DNA of 64,000 nt from CAYNKA01 sp964397655 (lineage in GTDB: Bacteria; Spirochaetota; Spirochaetia; DTKZ01), in NCBI GenBank assembly GCA_964397655.1, contig CAYNKA010000008.1:119567-183566 (forward strand), in the 5' to 3' direction. A model generated the notes under the pieces. The model was not told where the DNA came from, did not search any database, and saw only the letters and a program-made list of their open reading frames with translations. Every line of letters begins with the position of its first letter. Position 1 is the first letter of the stretch. Shown piece after piece: positions 15,990 to 24,841 of this stretch. Made by a program: the position numbers and the translations under genes.

Positions 15990-17774
15990 TCACCTGCCGG
16001 AATAGAAGGCCTTGAGCGTATGGAAGGCGAGCTTCCTGCGTTCCTTGTCCGCGTGGACCAGGCCCTTCCGATTGAAGCCGCCCTGGAGGGGGTGATGCCT
16101 GCGGGGGCAGCGGAAATCGAAGAGTATCCAGGGAGTCATGCCCGCCACGTACGGCGCGCTCCCGATGACCGCGACCTGCCTCTCGTAGACCATGCGCTGG
16201 TGGTTCTCCGTGAAGATCTCGTCGACAGTCCCGAAATTCCCGGCGGGCGCGTCCGCGCCGAATTCGCTCACGATCACGGGCTTGCCGACGCTCGAATCCC
16301 GGAAGAAGGCCGCGAGATCGTCGAAATTACCCTCGTACCAGCCGAAGTATTCGTTGATCCCCACGACGTCGAGAAGATCGGCCAGGCGGTCCTCTATCCT
16401 GTTCCTCACCCGGTTCCAGAGGCAGGCCGCGGTGACGAGCCGCGCCGGGTCGAGCTCGCGGACCCGCCGGACGAGGTCCCCCATGAAGGCGAGCCTTTCG
16501 TCGGTGTCCGGATTTTCGTTCCCGACCGACCAGAGGACGACGCTCGCCCGGTTCATGTCCCGAAGGACGAGCTCCGAGAGCTGGTTCTCCGCGTCGGCGA
16601 ACGTGTCCCGGTTCGTGAAGTCGATCGCCCAGTACACGGGTATCTCCTCCCAGAGCAGGAAGCCGAGCTCGTCCGCCATCCGCGCCGCGAGCTCGGTGTG
16701 CGGGTAATGTGCGAGCCGGATGAAGTTGCAGCCGAGATCCCGGGCGACCTCGAACATCTTCGCGACCTCGTCCGGAGACACCGCCTTTCCGTTCACGAGA
16801 CTGTCCTCGTGGCAGGAGACTCCCTTGAGGAAAATCTTCTTCCCGTTGAGGAGCACGTCCGTACCCAGGACCCGGACTTCCCGGAACCCGATCCGGTCCG
16901 ACACCGAGTCCGCGCCGGCGCAGGAGAGCTCGACGTCGTAGAGCTTGGGAAAGCCCGGCTCCCAGAGCTCGGGGGCGGCCTCGAATTCGAGCGACCCCCT
17001 CCCCGCCTTCACGTCGAAGCGGAGGTCGACGCCGAGCTCCGGTATGCGCACGCGGGCCTCGCCGTCCTTCTCGGGGCCGTCCGTCTCCAGGGACACGCGT
17101 ATCCTCCCGAAACCGCTCCCGGGGACCAAGACGGCGGACCAGCGCCTGATGAAGGTCGCCGGGACGCGGACGAGCTCCACGCTGCGGTAGACGCCGCCGT
17201 AGTTGAACCAGTCGGTGTTGTCCGCAGGGACCTGATGGCGTTCGCGGCGGTTCTTCACGAAGAAGGCGAGCCGGTTCTCCCGCGAAAGGCCGTCCGTGAT
17301 TTCGACGAAGAAGGTCGTGGACCCTCCGCGATGCCATCCGACGCACCTTTTGTTCAGGAAGACGTAGCAGTCGTAGTTGGCGGCGCCGACTTTGAGGAAG
17401 ACCCGTTCCCCCTTCGCCTTCTGCAGGTAGCGGAACCTCCTCGTGTACACGGCCCCGCCCTCGTAATTGAGGCATTCGGGCGAGGTCATGTTCCAGCAGG
17501 ACGGGACCGGGACGGTTTCCCAACGGTCGAAGTCGAAATCGGGCGGCCGGATCATCCCGTGCTCGTCGGCGCCTCCTTCGAGGAACCACCTCGACCGAAG
17601 GAAGGTGTCGTACTGGTCGATGGAGAAACCCCACGGGCCGTCGAGCTTCTCGGCGTCCCGGCCGGAGTCGTTCAGGAGCGATTCGCTGGTTATGGGAGAC
17701 GTTCGGAACTCCGCCTCGTACGAGACCGCGTGGATCTCGGGAAAATACGTCGCGGAGGTTTTCTTTTCTTTCAT
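15990..17774 (-). CDS. uidA: Beta-glucuronidase (glycoside hydrolase family 2)
   Basis: This 594-residue GH2 enzyme lacks a signal peptide, so it is cytoplasmic. It shows sugar-binding, immunoglobulin-like and TIM-barrel domains in the usual order. The acid/base Glu is Glu420 (SVGNEN) and the nucleophile is Glu504 (VSEFGAD). A C-terminal Asn-Arg-Lys-Gly at 568-571 matches the N-x-K-G signature that beta-glucuronidases use to bind the glucuronate carboxylate; the length and positions track E. coli GusA closely. It follows the ABC permease gene by four bases, so the operon (binding protein, two permeases, hydrolase) would import glucuronides and cleave them inside. A beta-galacturonidase is the main alternative. 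Confidence 0.9.
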   Translation of the reverse strand: MKEKKTSATYFPEIHAVSYEAEFRTSPITSESLLNDSGRDAEKLDGPWGFSIDQYDTFLRSRWFLEGGADEHGMIRPPDFDFDRWETVPVPSCWNMTSPECLNYEGGAVYTRRFRYLQKAKGERVFLKVGAANYDCYVFLNKRCVGWHRGGSTTFFVEITDGLSRENRLAFFVKNRRERHQVPADNTDWFNYGGVYRSVELVRVPATFIRRWSAVLVPGSGFGRIRVSLETDGPEKDGEARVRIPELGVDLRFDVKAGRGSLEFEAAPELWEPGFPKLYDVELSCAGADSVSDRIGFREVRVLGTDVLLNGKKIFLKGVSCHEDSLVNGKAVSPDEVAKMFEVARDLGCNFIRLAHYPHTELAARMADELGFLLWEEIPVYWAIDFTNRDTFADAENQLSELVLRDMNRASVVLWSVGNENPDTDERLAFMGDLVRRVRELDPARLVTAACLWNRVRNRIEDRLADLLDVVGINEYFGWYEGNFDDLAAFFRDSSVGKPVIVSEFGADAPAGNFGTVDEIFTENHQRMVYERQVAVIGSAPYVAGMTPWILFDFRCPRRHHPLQGGFNRKGLVHADKERRKLAFHTLKAFYSGR

Positions 17775-17778
17775 GGTT

Positions 17779-18618
17779 CTATCCCTTGATCCCGGTGGCC
17801 ACGACTCCCTGGACGAAGTAGCGCTGTCCGACGAGGAAGACGAGGAGGACCGGGACGATCGATATGAGGGCGGCCGCCATCTGCGGACCGTAGAGTACGT
17901 CGTATTCGGAAACGAAATCCGCCATTCCGAGAGGCAGCGTCTTCAAAGCCTTGTTCGTGAGGTAGATGAGGGGCGTGAAGAAGTCGTTCCAGAAATAGCG
18001 GAAGGAGAAGATGACCATGGTGACGACGACCGGCTTCGAGAGCGGAAGCACGACCGTCCTGTAGATCCGGTACTCGGTCGCCCCGTCGATGCGGGCGGCC
18101 TCGAGCAGCGAGTCGGGGATCGTGAGGAAGTACTGTCTGCAGAGGAAGACGCCGAAGGCCGTGAAGGCCGAAACGAGGACGAGGGCCGCGTGCGTGTCGT
18201 AGAGGCCGAGGTTCCTCACGATGATGAACTGCGGAATGATGATCGACTGGATCGGGATCATGATAGAGGCGATGTAGAGGAGGAAGAGGGCGTCGCGGCC
18301 CCTCCACCTGAGCTTGGAGAAAGCGTAGGCTCCGGTCGTCGCCGACGCGAACTGCACCGCGACGATGAGGACCGTGACCTTGACCGAATTCCAGATGTAG
18401 AGGGGGAAGCGGTCCGCGAGCTGCAGGAAATTCGTCAGAATGGGCCTCGCCGGGATCAGCGTCACGGGGAAGGCGAAGATCTCGTCCTCGCCCTTGAAGG
18501 ACGCCGATGCGATGACGAGGAGGGGCGCGAGCACCGCGGCCGAGGTGACGAGGAGCAGGAGGTACACGAGAACGCGTCCGGGCCGGAAGCGTCCGGCTAA
18601 GGTCTCACGCGACGTCAT
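17779..18618 (-). CDS. Carbohydrate ABC transporter permease (MalG/CUT1 type)
   Basis: The 279-residue permease has six predicted membrane helices and the CUT1 EAA loop (LEAARIDGATEYRIYRTV, about residues 174-191). It pairs with the upstream permease, whose gene it overlaps by 14 bases. It belongs to the glucuronide operon. No ATPase gene is in the operon, so a shared housekeeping MsmK/UgpC-like ATPase elsewhere probably energises it, as is common for CUT1 systems. Confidence 0.94.
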   Translation of the reverse strand: MTSRETLAGRFRPGRVLVYLLLLVTSAAVLAPLLVIASASFKGEDEIFAFPVTLIPARPILTNFLQLADRFPLYIWNSVKVTVLIVAVQFASATTGAYAFSKLRWRGRDALFLLYIASIMIPIQSIIIPQFIIVRNLGLYDTHAALVLVSAFTAFGVFLCRQYFLTIPDSLLEAARIDGATEYRIYRTVVLPLSKPVVVTMVIFSFRYFWNDFFTPLIYLTNKALKTLPLGMADFVSEYDVLYGPQMAAALISIVPVLLVFLVGQRYFVQGVVATGIKG

Positions 18619-19498
18619 AGCTCACCCATCCTTTCTGCGCGCGGTATTGGACGATCGTGACGGCGAGGAGGAAAAGGAGGAGCAGGGACGCCTCGGCCGA
18701 TGCGTATCCCATCCTGAAGCTGGTGAAGGCGTTCCGATAGACGTCGAAGACGAGGACCGACGTGGCCCCGTCGGGGCCTCCGCCGAGCTGGCCTCCGGTC
18801 ATGATGTAGATCTGGTCGAAGACCTGGAACCCCTTGATGATCGCCGTGGTCACGCAGAAGAAGGTCGTCGGCGTGAGCATGGGCACCGTGATCGAGAGCG
18901 TTTTCCGGAACAGGCCCGCGCCGTCGAGTTCGGCGCTCTCGTACAGGCTGGGATTGATCGACTGCAGGCCGCTCAGGAAGAGCACCATGTAGTAGCCGAA
19001 GGACTGCCATACGGTGACGAGGATGATCGTGGCCAGGGCCGTCTTCGGGCTCGTGAGCCAGGGAAGAGGGGAAAGCCCCGCAGACTGGAGCAGCATGTTC
19101 ACCGGCCCCTTCTTCGCGTTCAGGACGATCATGAAGCCCAGGGCTACGGCGATCGTGGACAGGATGCTCGGCAGAAAGAAGAGGCTCCGGAAGAAGGTCC
19201 TGCCCGAGAGCCTGCCGTTCAGGACGAGGGCGAAGACGAAGGCGAGAAGAAGCTGGAACAGGACGGAAAAGAAGACGAACCTCGCCGTCACCCACAGCGA
19301 GGAGAGGAAGGCCGTGCTGTGAAAGGCTGTGACGTAGTTCGCGAATCCGACCGGCTTCAGGCTCTTCCCCCCCATGTAATCCGTGAAGGAAAGGCCGGCC
19401 GTGGCGGCCACGGGAAGCAGCACGAAGACGAAGAAGCCGACGAAGCTCGGCAGCAGGAAGGAAGCCACGACAAAGCCGTTTTTCGTTCCTCTCGTCAT
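18605..19498 (-). CDS. Carbohydrate ABC transporter permease (MalF/CUT1 type)
   Basis: The 297-residue protein has six predicted membrane helices and a conserved EAA-type loop (LYESAELDGAGLFRKTLSITVP). It forms the heterodimeric channel with the downstream permease. It is separated by 62 bases, including a stem-loop, from the binding-protein gene and overlaps the next permease gene by 14 bases. Confidence 0.94.
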   Translation of the reverse strand: MTRGTKNGFVVASFLLPSFVGFFVFVLLPVAATAGLSFTDYMGGKSLKPVGFANYVTAFHSTAFLSSLWVTARFVFFSVLFQLLLAFVFALVLNGRLSGRTFFRSLFFLPSILSTIAVALGFMIVLNAKKGPVNMLLQSAGLSPLPWLTSPKTALATIILVTVWQSFGYYMVLFLSGLQSINPSLYESAELDGAGLFRKTLSITVPMLTPTTFFCVTTAIIKGFQVFDQIYIMTGGQLGGGPDGATSVLVFDVYRNAFTSFRMGYASAEASLLLLFLLAVTIVQYRAQKGWVSYDVA

Positions 19499-19525
19499 TG
19501 ATCCTCCTCGAAGAAGCTCGGAAAG

Positions 19526-19548
19526 CCCCCGACGCCCGGCGCCGGGGG
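19526..19548 (-). promoter_or_regulatory. Stem-loop in the binding-protein/permease junction
   Basis: CCCCCGAC and GCCGGGGG (one G-T wobble) flank a 7-base loop just after the stop of the sugar-binding protein gene. There is no T-run. It is similar in position, not sequence, to hairpins after four other binding-protein genes. Confidence 0.5.
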
Positions 19549-19560
19549 GGGAATCGTTTC

Positions 19561-20871
19561 CTAATTCGTCGTGTTGATGATTTCCTGGAGGCTGTTCTTG
19601 AACTCGGTCATGAGCGCGTCGTCGGTCATCGTATTGAGCAGGTACTTCTGCATGGTGTTGTTGATGGCCTGCTCCGCGCGGGAGCCGTACTTCGTGTAGT
19701 AGGGCGGGAACACCTTAGCCGGCCCGGTGAAGGAGTCGACGGATTTCGAGTCGGGAATCACCTTGCCCAGGGCGGCCTTCACGTCCGGGGTCACCACGGG
19801 AGTGAGGAAGCCGGCGGACGCCACGATCTTGGCCCCTTCCGCGCTTCCCATCCATCCGATGAATTTGAAGGCCGCGTCCTTCTTCTTGGAATCCGCATGG
19901 ACGTGGTTGAAGGTCGGAGCGCCGATGGAGGTGTATTCGGGAAGGTCGCAGGGGAGGTTCGTGACGCCCCAATCGTTCCAGGTGAAGCCCTTGAAGAGTC
20001 CCTTGTCCCTGGCGTTCAGGAGCTGGCCGGGAAACCACTCGCCGATCAGGAGCATGGCGACGTTGCCGTTGAAGAAGGCCTGGGAATAATGCAGCTTCGT
20101 GGTGAGGATGTCCACGAGAGGCATGATCACCTTGTCCTGCTCGAGCTCCTTCCTCATCTTGAAGCTCCGGAGCACCGCGTCGTTCACGTCGATCTTACCG
20201 GCCTGGGTTATGAAATTCGTGCCGGCCTGTATCGCCGGCACCATCTGGAGCAGACCCCAGGTGTAGAGGTGGGCGCCGTACTGCTTTCCGTCGCCGCTCG
20301 ACATCTTCTTGGCGACCTCGACGAATTTCTTCCAATTCCATTCGCCGCGCTGGACGTAGAGGTCGGGGGTGTCGACGCCGGCGTCCTTGAACAGCTTCTT
20401 GTTGTAATAGGTGTAGTACCGGCCGCCGCGGAAGGGAATGGCCACGGTCTTGCCGTCGACCGAAACCGCCGCCTTGTAGGCATCGATTCCCGCCGAGTCA
20501 TAGCCGTTTTTCTTGATGAGGTCGTCGAGAGGAAGGATGTAGCCGTTGGCGTACTGGGCGAACATGTCCGTCTGGCGCTTCTGCATGTAGGCGTCCATCT
20601 TTGCGCCCCCGGCGAGCATCGTCGTGAGCTTCGTCTCGTAGTCCGCCGAGGTGATGATCTGGAGGTCCACGACGATGTCCTTCTGCCCGTCGGAAAAGGC
20701 CTTCACGATGTCCTTGTAGGTCGGGTCCTCCCACATGAGGTAGGTGACGGTGACGGGTCCCGAGGGAGCCGCCGGAGCGCTTTCCTTGTTCCCGCCGCCG
20801 AAAGCCGGGGTCATGATCGCGGCCGTCATCAGCAGGAAAAGCGCGATTTTCTTCGTTCGATCGAAATTCAT
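19561..20871 (-). CDS. Sugar ABC transporter substrate-binding protein (family 1)
   Basis: The 436-residue periplasmic binding protein starts at ATG 20871 behind GGAGGCAG; an in-frame upstream extension is not supported. The signal peptide ends at AFG followed by Gly-Gly-Asn-Lys-Glu-Ser, the same mature start as other binding proteins here. The body is of the extracellular solute-binding family 1 type (VTYLMWEDPTYKDIVKAFSDG near the start; GEWFPGQLLN in the hinge region). It is the first gene of the transport/hydrolase operon and presumably binds glucuronides or glucuronate-containing oligosaccharides; that is inferred from the GH2 gene. Confidence 0.93.
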   Translation of the reverse strand: MNFDRTKKIALFLLMTAAIMTPAFGGGNKESAPAAPSGPVTVTYLMWEDPTYKDIVKAFSDGQKDIVVDLQIITSADYETKLTTMLAGGAKMDAYMQKRQTDMFAQYANGYILPLDDLIKKNGYDSAGIDAYKAAVSVDGKTVAIPFRGGRYYTYYNKKLFKDAGVDTPDLYVQRGEWNWKKFVEVAKKMSSGDGKQYGAHLYTWGLLQMVPAIQAGTNFITQAGKIDVNDAVLRSFKMRKELEQDKVIMPLVDILTTKLHYSQAFFNGNVAMLLIGEWFPGQLLNARDKGLFKGFTWNDWGVTNLPCDLPEYTSIGAPTFNHVHADSKKKDAAFKFIGWMGSAEGAKIVASAGFLTPVVTPDVKAALGKVIPDSKSVDSFTGPAKVFPPYYTKYGSRAEQAINNTMQKYLLNTMTDDALMTEFKNSLQEIINTTN

Positions 20872-20985
20872 ACTGCCTCCTTTTACCAGAGAGTCACGGC
20901 CCATTCTCCTGGCGGGAAGGAGGCCGTGTACACTCCGAAAAGGGACGAAGACTACGAATTCCATCCGTGCGGACTTCGATAAGCA

Positions 20986-23322
20986 TCACTTCATGGCGAT
21001 TCGACGCTTGTATTCCTGAGGAGTCCTGCCGGTCTGCTTCCGGAAAAGCGTGAAGAAATAGTTGTAGTTCGTGAATCCGGCGGCGAGGTGGACCTCCTTC
21101 ACCGGAAGGTCCCGAGACTCGAGAAGTTCCTTGCAGCGCTCGATGCGGAGACGGGTCACGTAGGCCGAGATCGATTCCCCGGTCGCGGCCTTGAACACGG
21201 ACCGCACGTAGTTGACCGAGAGCCTCATCCGGGAGGCGACGGACTTCGTGCTCAGGCCGGGGTCGACGAGACCGTCCTGGATGATCTTCTTCATGTCCGC
21301 CACGAGGGAGGAGAGTTTCTGCGCCGAGCCTTCGGAGGAGAGAGCGAGGAAACGGCCGTACCAGGTGTCGACGTGGAGGGCGAGGTCTTCCGGCGTCTCG
21401 ATCCAGGACAGGCTCACGAGCCGGGCCCGGTATTCCGCGAGAAGGCGCCTGCTCATGACTCCCGATTCGATGAAGACGCGCTCGAGGGAGTACAGGATGT
21501 TCTGACAAAGGAAGAGGAAGTCGCCGTAATCGCTCTCCCTCGCATCTCGGAGGAGACCCTCGAGGATCGACCCGACGAGACGCCGGTCCATGAGCCGGGC
21601 ATGCTCTATGAACCTTCTGAGTTCCGCCTCGGGCAGCGCATAGGCGGGACCCTGCTCCTCCCGCAGCCTCGAGGCGGAAATGACCGAGCCCGGCCCGTGA
21701 CGGAAGCGGTACCGCACGGCCTCGAGCGCGGAGTCGAAGGAAGCGGGAACGTGATCCATGCCGTGGACCGGATCGCCCAGGCCGACGGTGAAGCCCGTCT
21801 TCGTCGGATCGCCGCGCTTCGCCTCCTGAAGGACGGCCCGGAAGACGGCGGCCGGGTCGACCTCGCCTCCGGAGCCGAGGAGTACGACCGCGCCGACGAG
21901 CCCTTTCTGGACCTCGACCGCGAGGATCCTGGGGGACCTCACCTCCTCCAAGGCGCGTATCAGTTCCTTCATCCGCTCGTGGATGAAGACGGGGCCCGCC
22001 CGGTCGCCGAGATCGTCCAGCCTGTCGATCATGCAGGCCGCCGCCATCGCAGTGTTCGAGGGATCCTCCAGTCCCTCCAGCGCGAGGAGGGACCGCTCCT
22101 TCGGTTCGAGAGCCTGTCCCTGGAGAAGACTCGCGAGCCCCCTTCGCTTCTCGTACTCGTCTCCCAGGGCGGTCAGCGCGTCGAGCGAGCGGAGCCTCTG
22201 GTCCAGGAGCTGCATGGTCTCGGCCACGAGGGTTATCTCGTTTCTTTCGTTGTCGGGGGTGAAGTGTTCCGAAAATTCCGAGTGGAGCCTCTGTGCCTGC
22301 AGGAGGAGCCTGTTGACCGGAAGAGAGACTTTCCGCGAAGTCGAGAAGGCGAGACCGAGGGAAAGGACGAAGATCAGGCCGAAGACGAACACGACCCGAT
22401 TTCTCCACCTCGTGAGGACGGAGAACAGGTCGTCGCCGGAGGCGGCGGAGACGAAGATCCATCCTCCCATCGGCTCGCGATAGAAGGACACGTGATGCCG
22501 AACGCCCCTCGAATCCGCGAGAAAGGACCCCTCGGTCAGGTTTCCCCGGGAGACGGAGGCGAAGGCCCCGAGAAGCAGGGCGTCCTGCCCGGCTTCTCGG
22601 CCGAAACGGGACGAATCAGGGGCCGAAAGCACGATCCCCCTGTCGTCCAGTACGGTGAGATTCGATTTCTCGTTTCCCGGGCCGCTCAGGAGGAGCGAGC
22701 GCAGGCCGTTCTCGCTCACGTTGACGATGAGCCCCCCGAGGAGTGAACTGCCCTCGATCGGGGGCGTGCCGACGATGATGGTGAGCAGATTAGCCTCTCC
22801 GGCCCTGCGGGGGATGATGCGGAACAGACGATGCTTCTTGATTTCCCTGAAATATCCGAGCAGATCCTCGTACTCGGGATCGTGCGCGGACGAGATGCCG
22901 CGCCTCGTCGAGTACACGAGCCCCGCCTGATGATTGTAGACGAGGATGGAGTCGATCAGGGGGTTGGCGAGCTTGAAACGGTCGAGGAGCTGAGAGGCTT
23001 CGAGAACTTCCCTGCCCGTCAGCTTGGCTCCGTAGATGAGGTGGTTGATGCTCTGCGTCTCGAAGACCTGCTGGGCGGCGGGAATGATGGACGTGACGAT
23101 CATGGCGGAGAATCCGTCCGCTGTCTGCCTGAGCTCCCTTCGGACGCGGTCCTCGATGATGCTCATGGCCTCGTTCGACATGACGAGGTACGAGGCCGCA
23201 GCGCTCACGACGATGACCGCGGAGAGAACGGCCGAGAGATAGAAGAAAACCCATCTGCTGTAAGAGCCGGCGCGAAACCGCTTCAACGGAATCGCGGCCG
23301 CCGCAATCCGAAAGGGAAACAT
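20986..23322 (-). CDS. Membrane-anchored AraC-family regulator with extracellular sensor domain
   Basis: The 778-residue protein has a membrane helix (about 24-50), a periplasmic sensor of about 260 residues (Cache-like), a second helix (about 310-330), a long cytoplasmic linker and a C-terminal double helix-turn-helix of the AraC type (about 675-778, ending FTNYNYFFTLFRKQTGRTPQEYKRR). Such one-protein sensors act on adjacent sugar transporters. The sugar-binding-protein gene begins about 115 bases downstream on the same strand. Another regulator of this architecture lies at 53874-56177. Confidence 0.93.
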   Translation of the reverse strand: MFPFRIAAAAIPLKRFRAGSYSRWVFFYLSAVLSAVIVVSAAASYLVMSNEAMSIIEDRVRRELRQTADGFSAMIVTSIIPAAQQVFETQSINHLIYGAKLTGREVLEASQLLDRFKLANPLIDSILVYNHQAGLVYSTRRGISSAHDPEYEDLLGYFREIKKHRLFRIIPRRAGEANLLTIIVGTPPIEGSSLLGGLIVNVSENGLRSLLLSGPGNEKSNLTVLDDRGIVLSAPDSSRFGREAGQDALLLGAFASVSRGNLTEGSFLADSRGVRHHVSFYREPMGGWIFVSAASGDDLFSVLTRWRNRVVFVFGLIFVLSLGLAFSTSRKVSLPVNRLLLQAQRLHSEFSEHFTPDNERNEITLVAETMQLLDQRLRSLDALTALGDEYEKRRGLASLLQGQALEPKERSLLALEGLEDPSNTAMAAACMIDRLDDLGDRAGPVFIHERMKELIRALEEVRSPRILAVEVQKGLVGAVVLLGSGGEVDPAAVFRAVLQEAKRGDPTKTGFTVGLGDPVHGMDHVPASFDSALEAVRYRFRHGPGSVISASRLREEQGPAYALPEAELRRFIEHARLMDRRLVGSILEGLLRDARESDYGDFLFLCQNILYSLERVFIESGVMSRRLLAEYRARLVSLSWIETPEDLALHVDTWYGRFLALSSEGSAQKLSSLVADMKKIIQDGLVDPGLSTKSVASRMRLSVNYVRSVFKAATGESISAYVTRLRIERCKELLESRDLPVKEVHLAAGFTNYNYFFTLFRKQTGRTPQEYKRRIAMK

Positions 23323-23404
23323 GAAACGGAGCCTCCGGATTTTTCAGCGTAGCCCGGGCGTCGCCGAATTGTCAAACGCGGAATCAAGACGCTCCGCAAT
23401 CGGA

Positions 23405-24502
23405 TTATCGGTCCCAGGATTCGAGGATTCGAAGCAGTTCCCGGGCCTCCTCCGTCGAGCCGGCGATGATGTGGAAAAGGAGCCCCTCCTTCGGGAGGTT
23501 CTCCTTCAGCAGGGCGAGGTCGCCGGAGTCCAGGTCGCCCCAGAGGATCAGGTTCTTCCGGTCGCGGATCTTCCGCAGTTCCGGGAGCATTTCCTTCACC
23601 GAGGGGCCGCCGACGTCCTTGTTCACCTCGATCGCCCGAAGCCACGGATTCGCGAGAAGCTCGTCCAGGACGAAGAAGGAGGCGGGATGGAGATGCACGG
23701 CCGTGTAGTCGTAACCGGCGCAGATGCGTCGCGCCGGCTCGGCGAGAAAGTCCCGATACATGGCGGGGGACATGATGGCCGAAAGGTCGTCCTGGAACCA
23801 GATCGACCTCCCGGGGCAGTAGACGTGATAGAAACCCAGGGAGGTGCCGCCGTGGAAGGCGGGGACGCGCGACTGCTGCGCCTCGAGGACTTCGAGGAAC
23901 ACGTCCGCCGCCTTCAGGAAGAACCGCTTCATCCTTTCCGGCTCGTCCGCGAGGGCGTAGACCATCTCCGTCTGACCCATGATCGCCCCGACTACGTCCG
24001 AGGGCCCGCGCATGATCGGCATGCCGACGGGGAAACGACCTGCCGACAGCTCGACGAGCCGGTCCGTGAATTCCAGGTATTTCCTGAACCACGGGTCGTC
24101 GGGCCGGAAGGCGATCCGCTCGATTTCGTCCAGGGACTTCATCCACGGCCGGGAAACGAAGCTCTCCTCGCCGGCCAGGATCTCGCAACCGAGAATCGCC
24201 TCCATCCAGGGGATCCCGGTGAAGGGTTCCGCGGTCCAGAACGCCTCCTGGCCGACATCCTCGGCGGCCCGGAACATGCGTTCGTAGTCCGGAAGAAAAT
24301 CTTCGACCCGAAGCATCGAAGGCTCGATTTTCCGGTTCGGAACGAGAAGGGGCCGCGCCGCCTCGAAATGCCGGCTGAAGAAGAAATCCTTCTCCACCCT
24401 GAAGGCCGCGAGCGGATGGTAGGAGGAACTCCGTCCCCAGAAGGCACGGTGCAGCGCGATCCGTTCCTCGATTCTCCGATGCTTCGATGCGTCGTCCTTC
24501 AT
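23405..24502 (-). CDS. URO-D superfamily protein (second copy), function unassigned
   Basis: The 365-residue protein starts at ATG 24502 behind GAGGAGG. It shows late URO-D fold features (VHLHPASFFVLDELLANPWLRAIEVNKD; LILWGDLDSGDLALLKENLP). It is only distantly similar to the copy at 6162-7301 and is not a heme biosynthetic HemE. It precedes the AraC regulator by 82 bases in the beta-glucuronidase cluster. The frame remains open upstream through the acetolactate synthase gene on the opposite strand, but that extension is a shadow. A methyltransferase-like role on a sugar derivative is a guess. Confidence 0.8.
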   Translation of the reverse strand: MKDDASKHRRIEERIALHRAFWGRSSSYHPLAAFRVEKDFFFSRHFEAARPLLVPNRKIEPSMLRVEDFLPDYERMFRAAEDVGQEAFWTAEPFTGIPWMEAILGCEILAGEESFVSRPWMKSLDEIERIAFRPDDPWFRKYLEFTDRLVELSAGRFPVGMPIMRGPSDVVGAIMGQTEMVYALADEPERMKRFFLKAADVFLEVLEAQQSRVPAFHGGTSLGFYHVYCPGRSIWFQDDLSAIMSPAMYRDFLAEPARRICAGYDYTAVHLHPASFFVLDELLANPWLRAIEVNKDVGGPSVKEMLPELRKIRDRKNLILWGDLDSGDLALLKENLPKEGLLFHIIAGSTEEARELLRILESWDR

Positions 24503-24641
24503 GGCCTCCTCCTCAAGCGCCCCATCGGGCCGGATGGGGAATTGTAGCAGCTTCCCGCGCGGCTCGGAAAGGCCCGGATTCAGGCGCCGGAGTCTTGGGG
24601 CGAATGAACCGACTGGATCGACACGAATGGATCGAACCCAG

Positions 24642-24671
24642 TTGACAAAGACGCGCATGTTCACCATACTG
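24642..24671 (+). promoter_or_regulatory. Sigma-70 promoter of the ilv leader
   Basis: TTGACA (24642-24647), an 18-base spacer and CATACT (24666-24671) precede the ilv leader peptide. Transcription would start about 24677-24679, only 2-4 bases before the leader ATG at 24681, so the leader peptide may be translated almost without a 5' untranslated region. Confidence 0.65.
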
Positions 24672-24680
24672 AAAGAGTCA

Positions 24681-24755
24681 TGAATTTCGTTCCGGCAGTC
24701 GTCATTATTATTTCCTCCATTATTATTCCCCAGAGGGTGATGCGGGAGGATTAGG
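24681..24755 (+). CDS. ilvBN leader peptide (attenuation)
   Basis: A 24-codon open frame encodes M-N-F-V-P-A-V-V-I-I-I-S-S-I-I-I-P-Q and six more residues before TAG. Two runs of three Ile codons and three Val codons lie in a 13-codon stretch, the hallmark of branched-chain amino-acid attenuation leaders. It lies directly downstream of a good promoter and 26 bases before a terminator hairpin in front of ilvB. Starved ribosomes would stall at the Ile/Val codons and allow read-through. It has no good ribosome site, which agrees with near-leaderless translation. Confidence 0.85.
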
Positions 24756-24815
24756 CTGCCGTCGAAGCTGAAGCAAGCAGGCCGTTCTTCCCTCGGGAAG
24801 AACGGCCTTTTTTTT
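24745..24815 (+). terminator. ilv attenuator: terminator with candidate antiterminator
   Basis: The terminator is a stem of 11-12 pairs (24781-24806, GCCGTTCTTCC with GGAAGAACGGC around a CTCG loop) followed by eight T. The upstream segment GGGAGGA (24745-24751, in the last codons of the leader peptide) can pair with TCTTCCC (24786-24792) with one G-U pair, which would break the terminator. The terminator is clear; the antiterminator pairing is my proposal. Confidence 0.85.
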
Positions 24816-24841
24816 GTTCCAGCGGGTTGCGGGGAGGCGCG

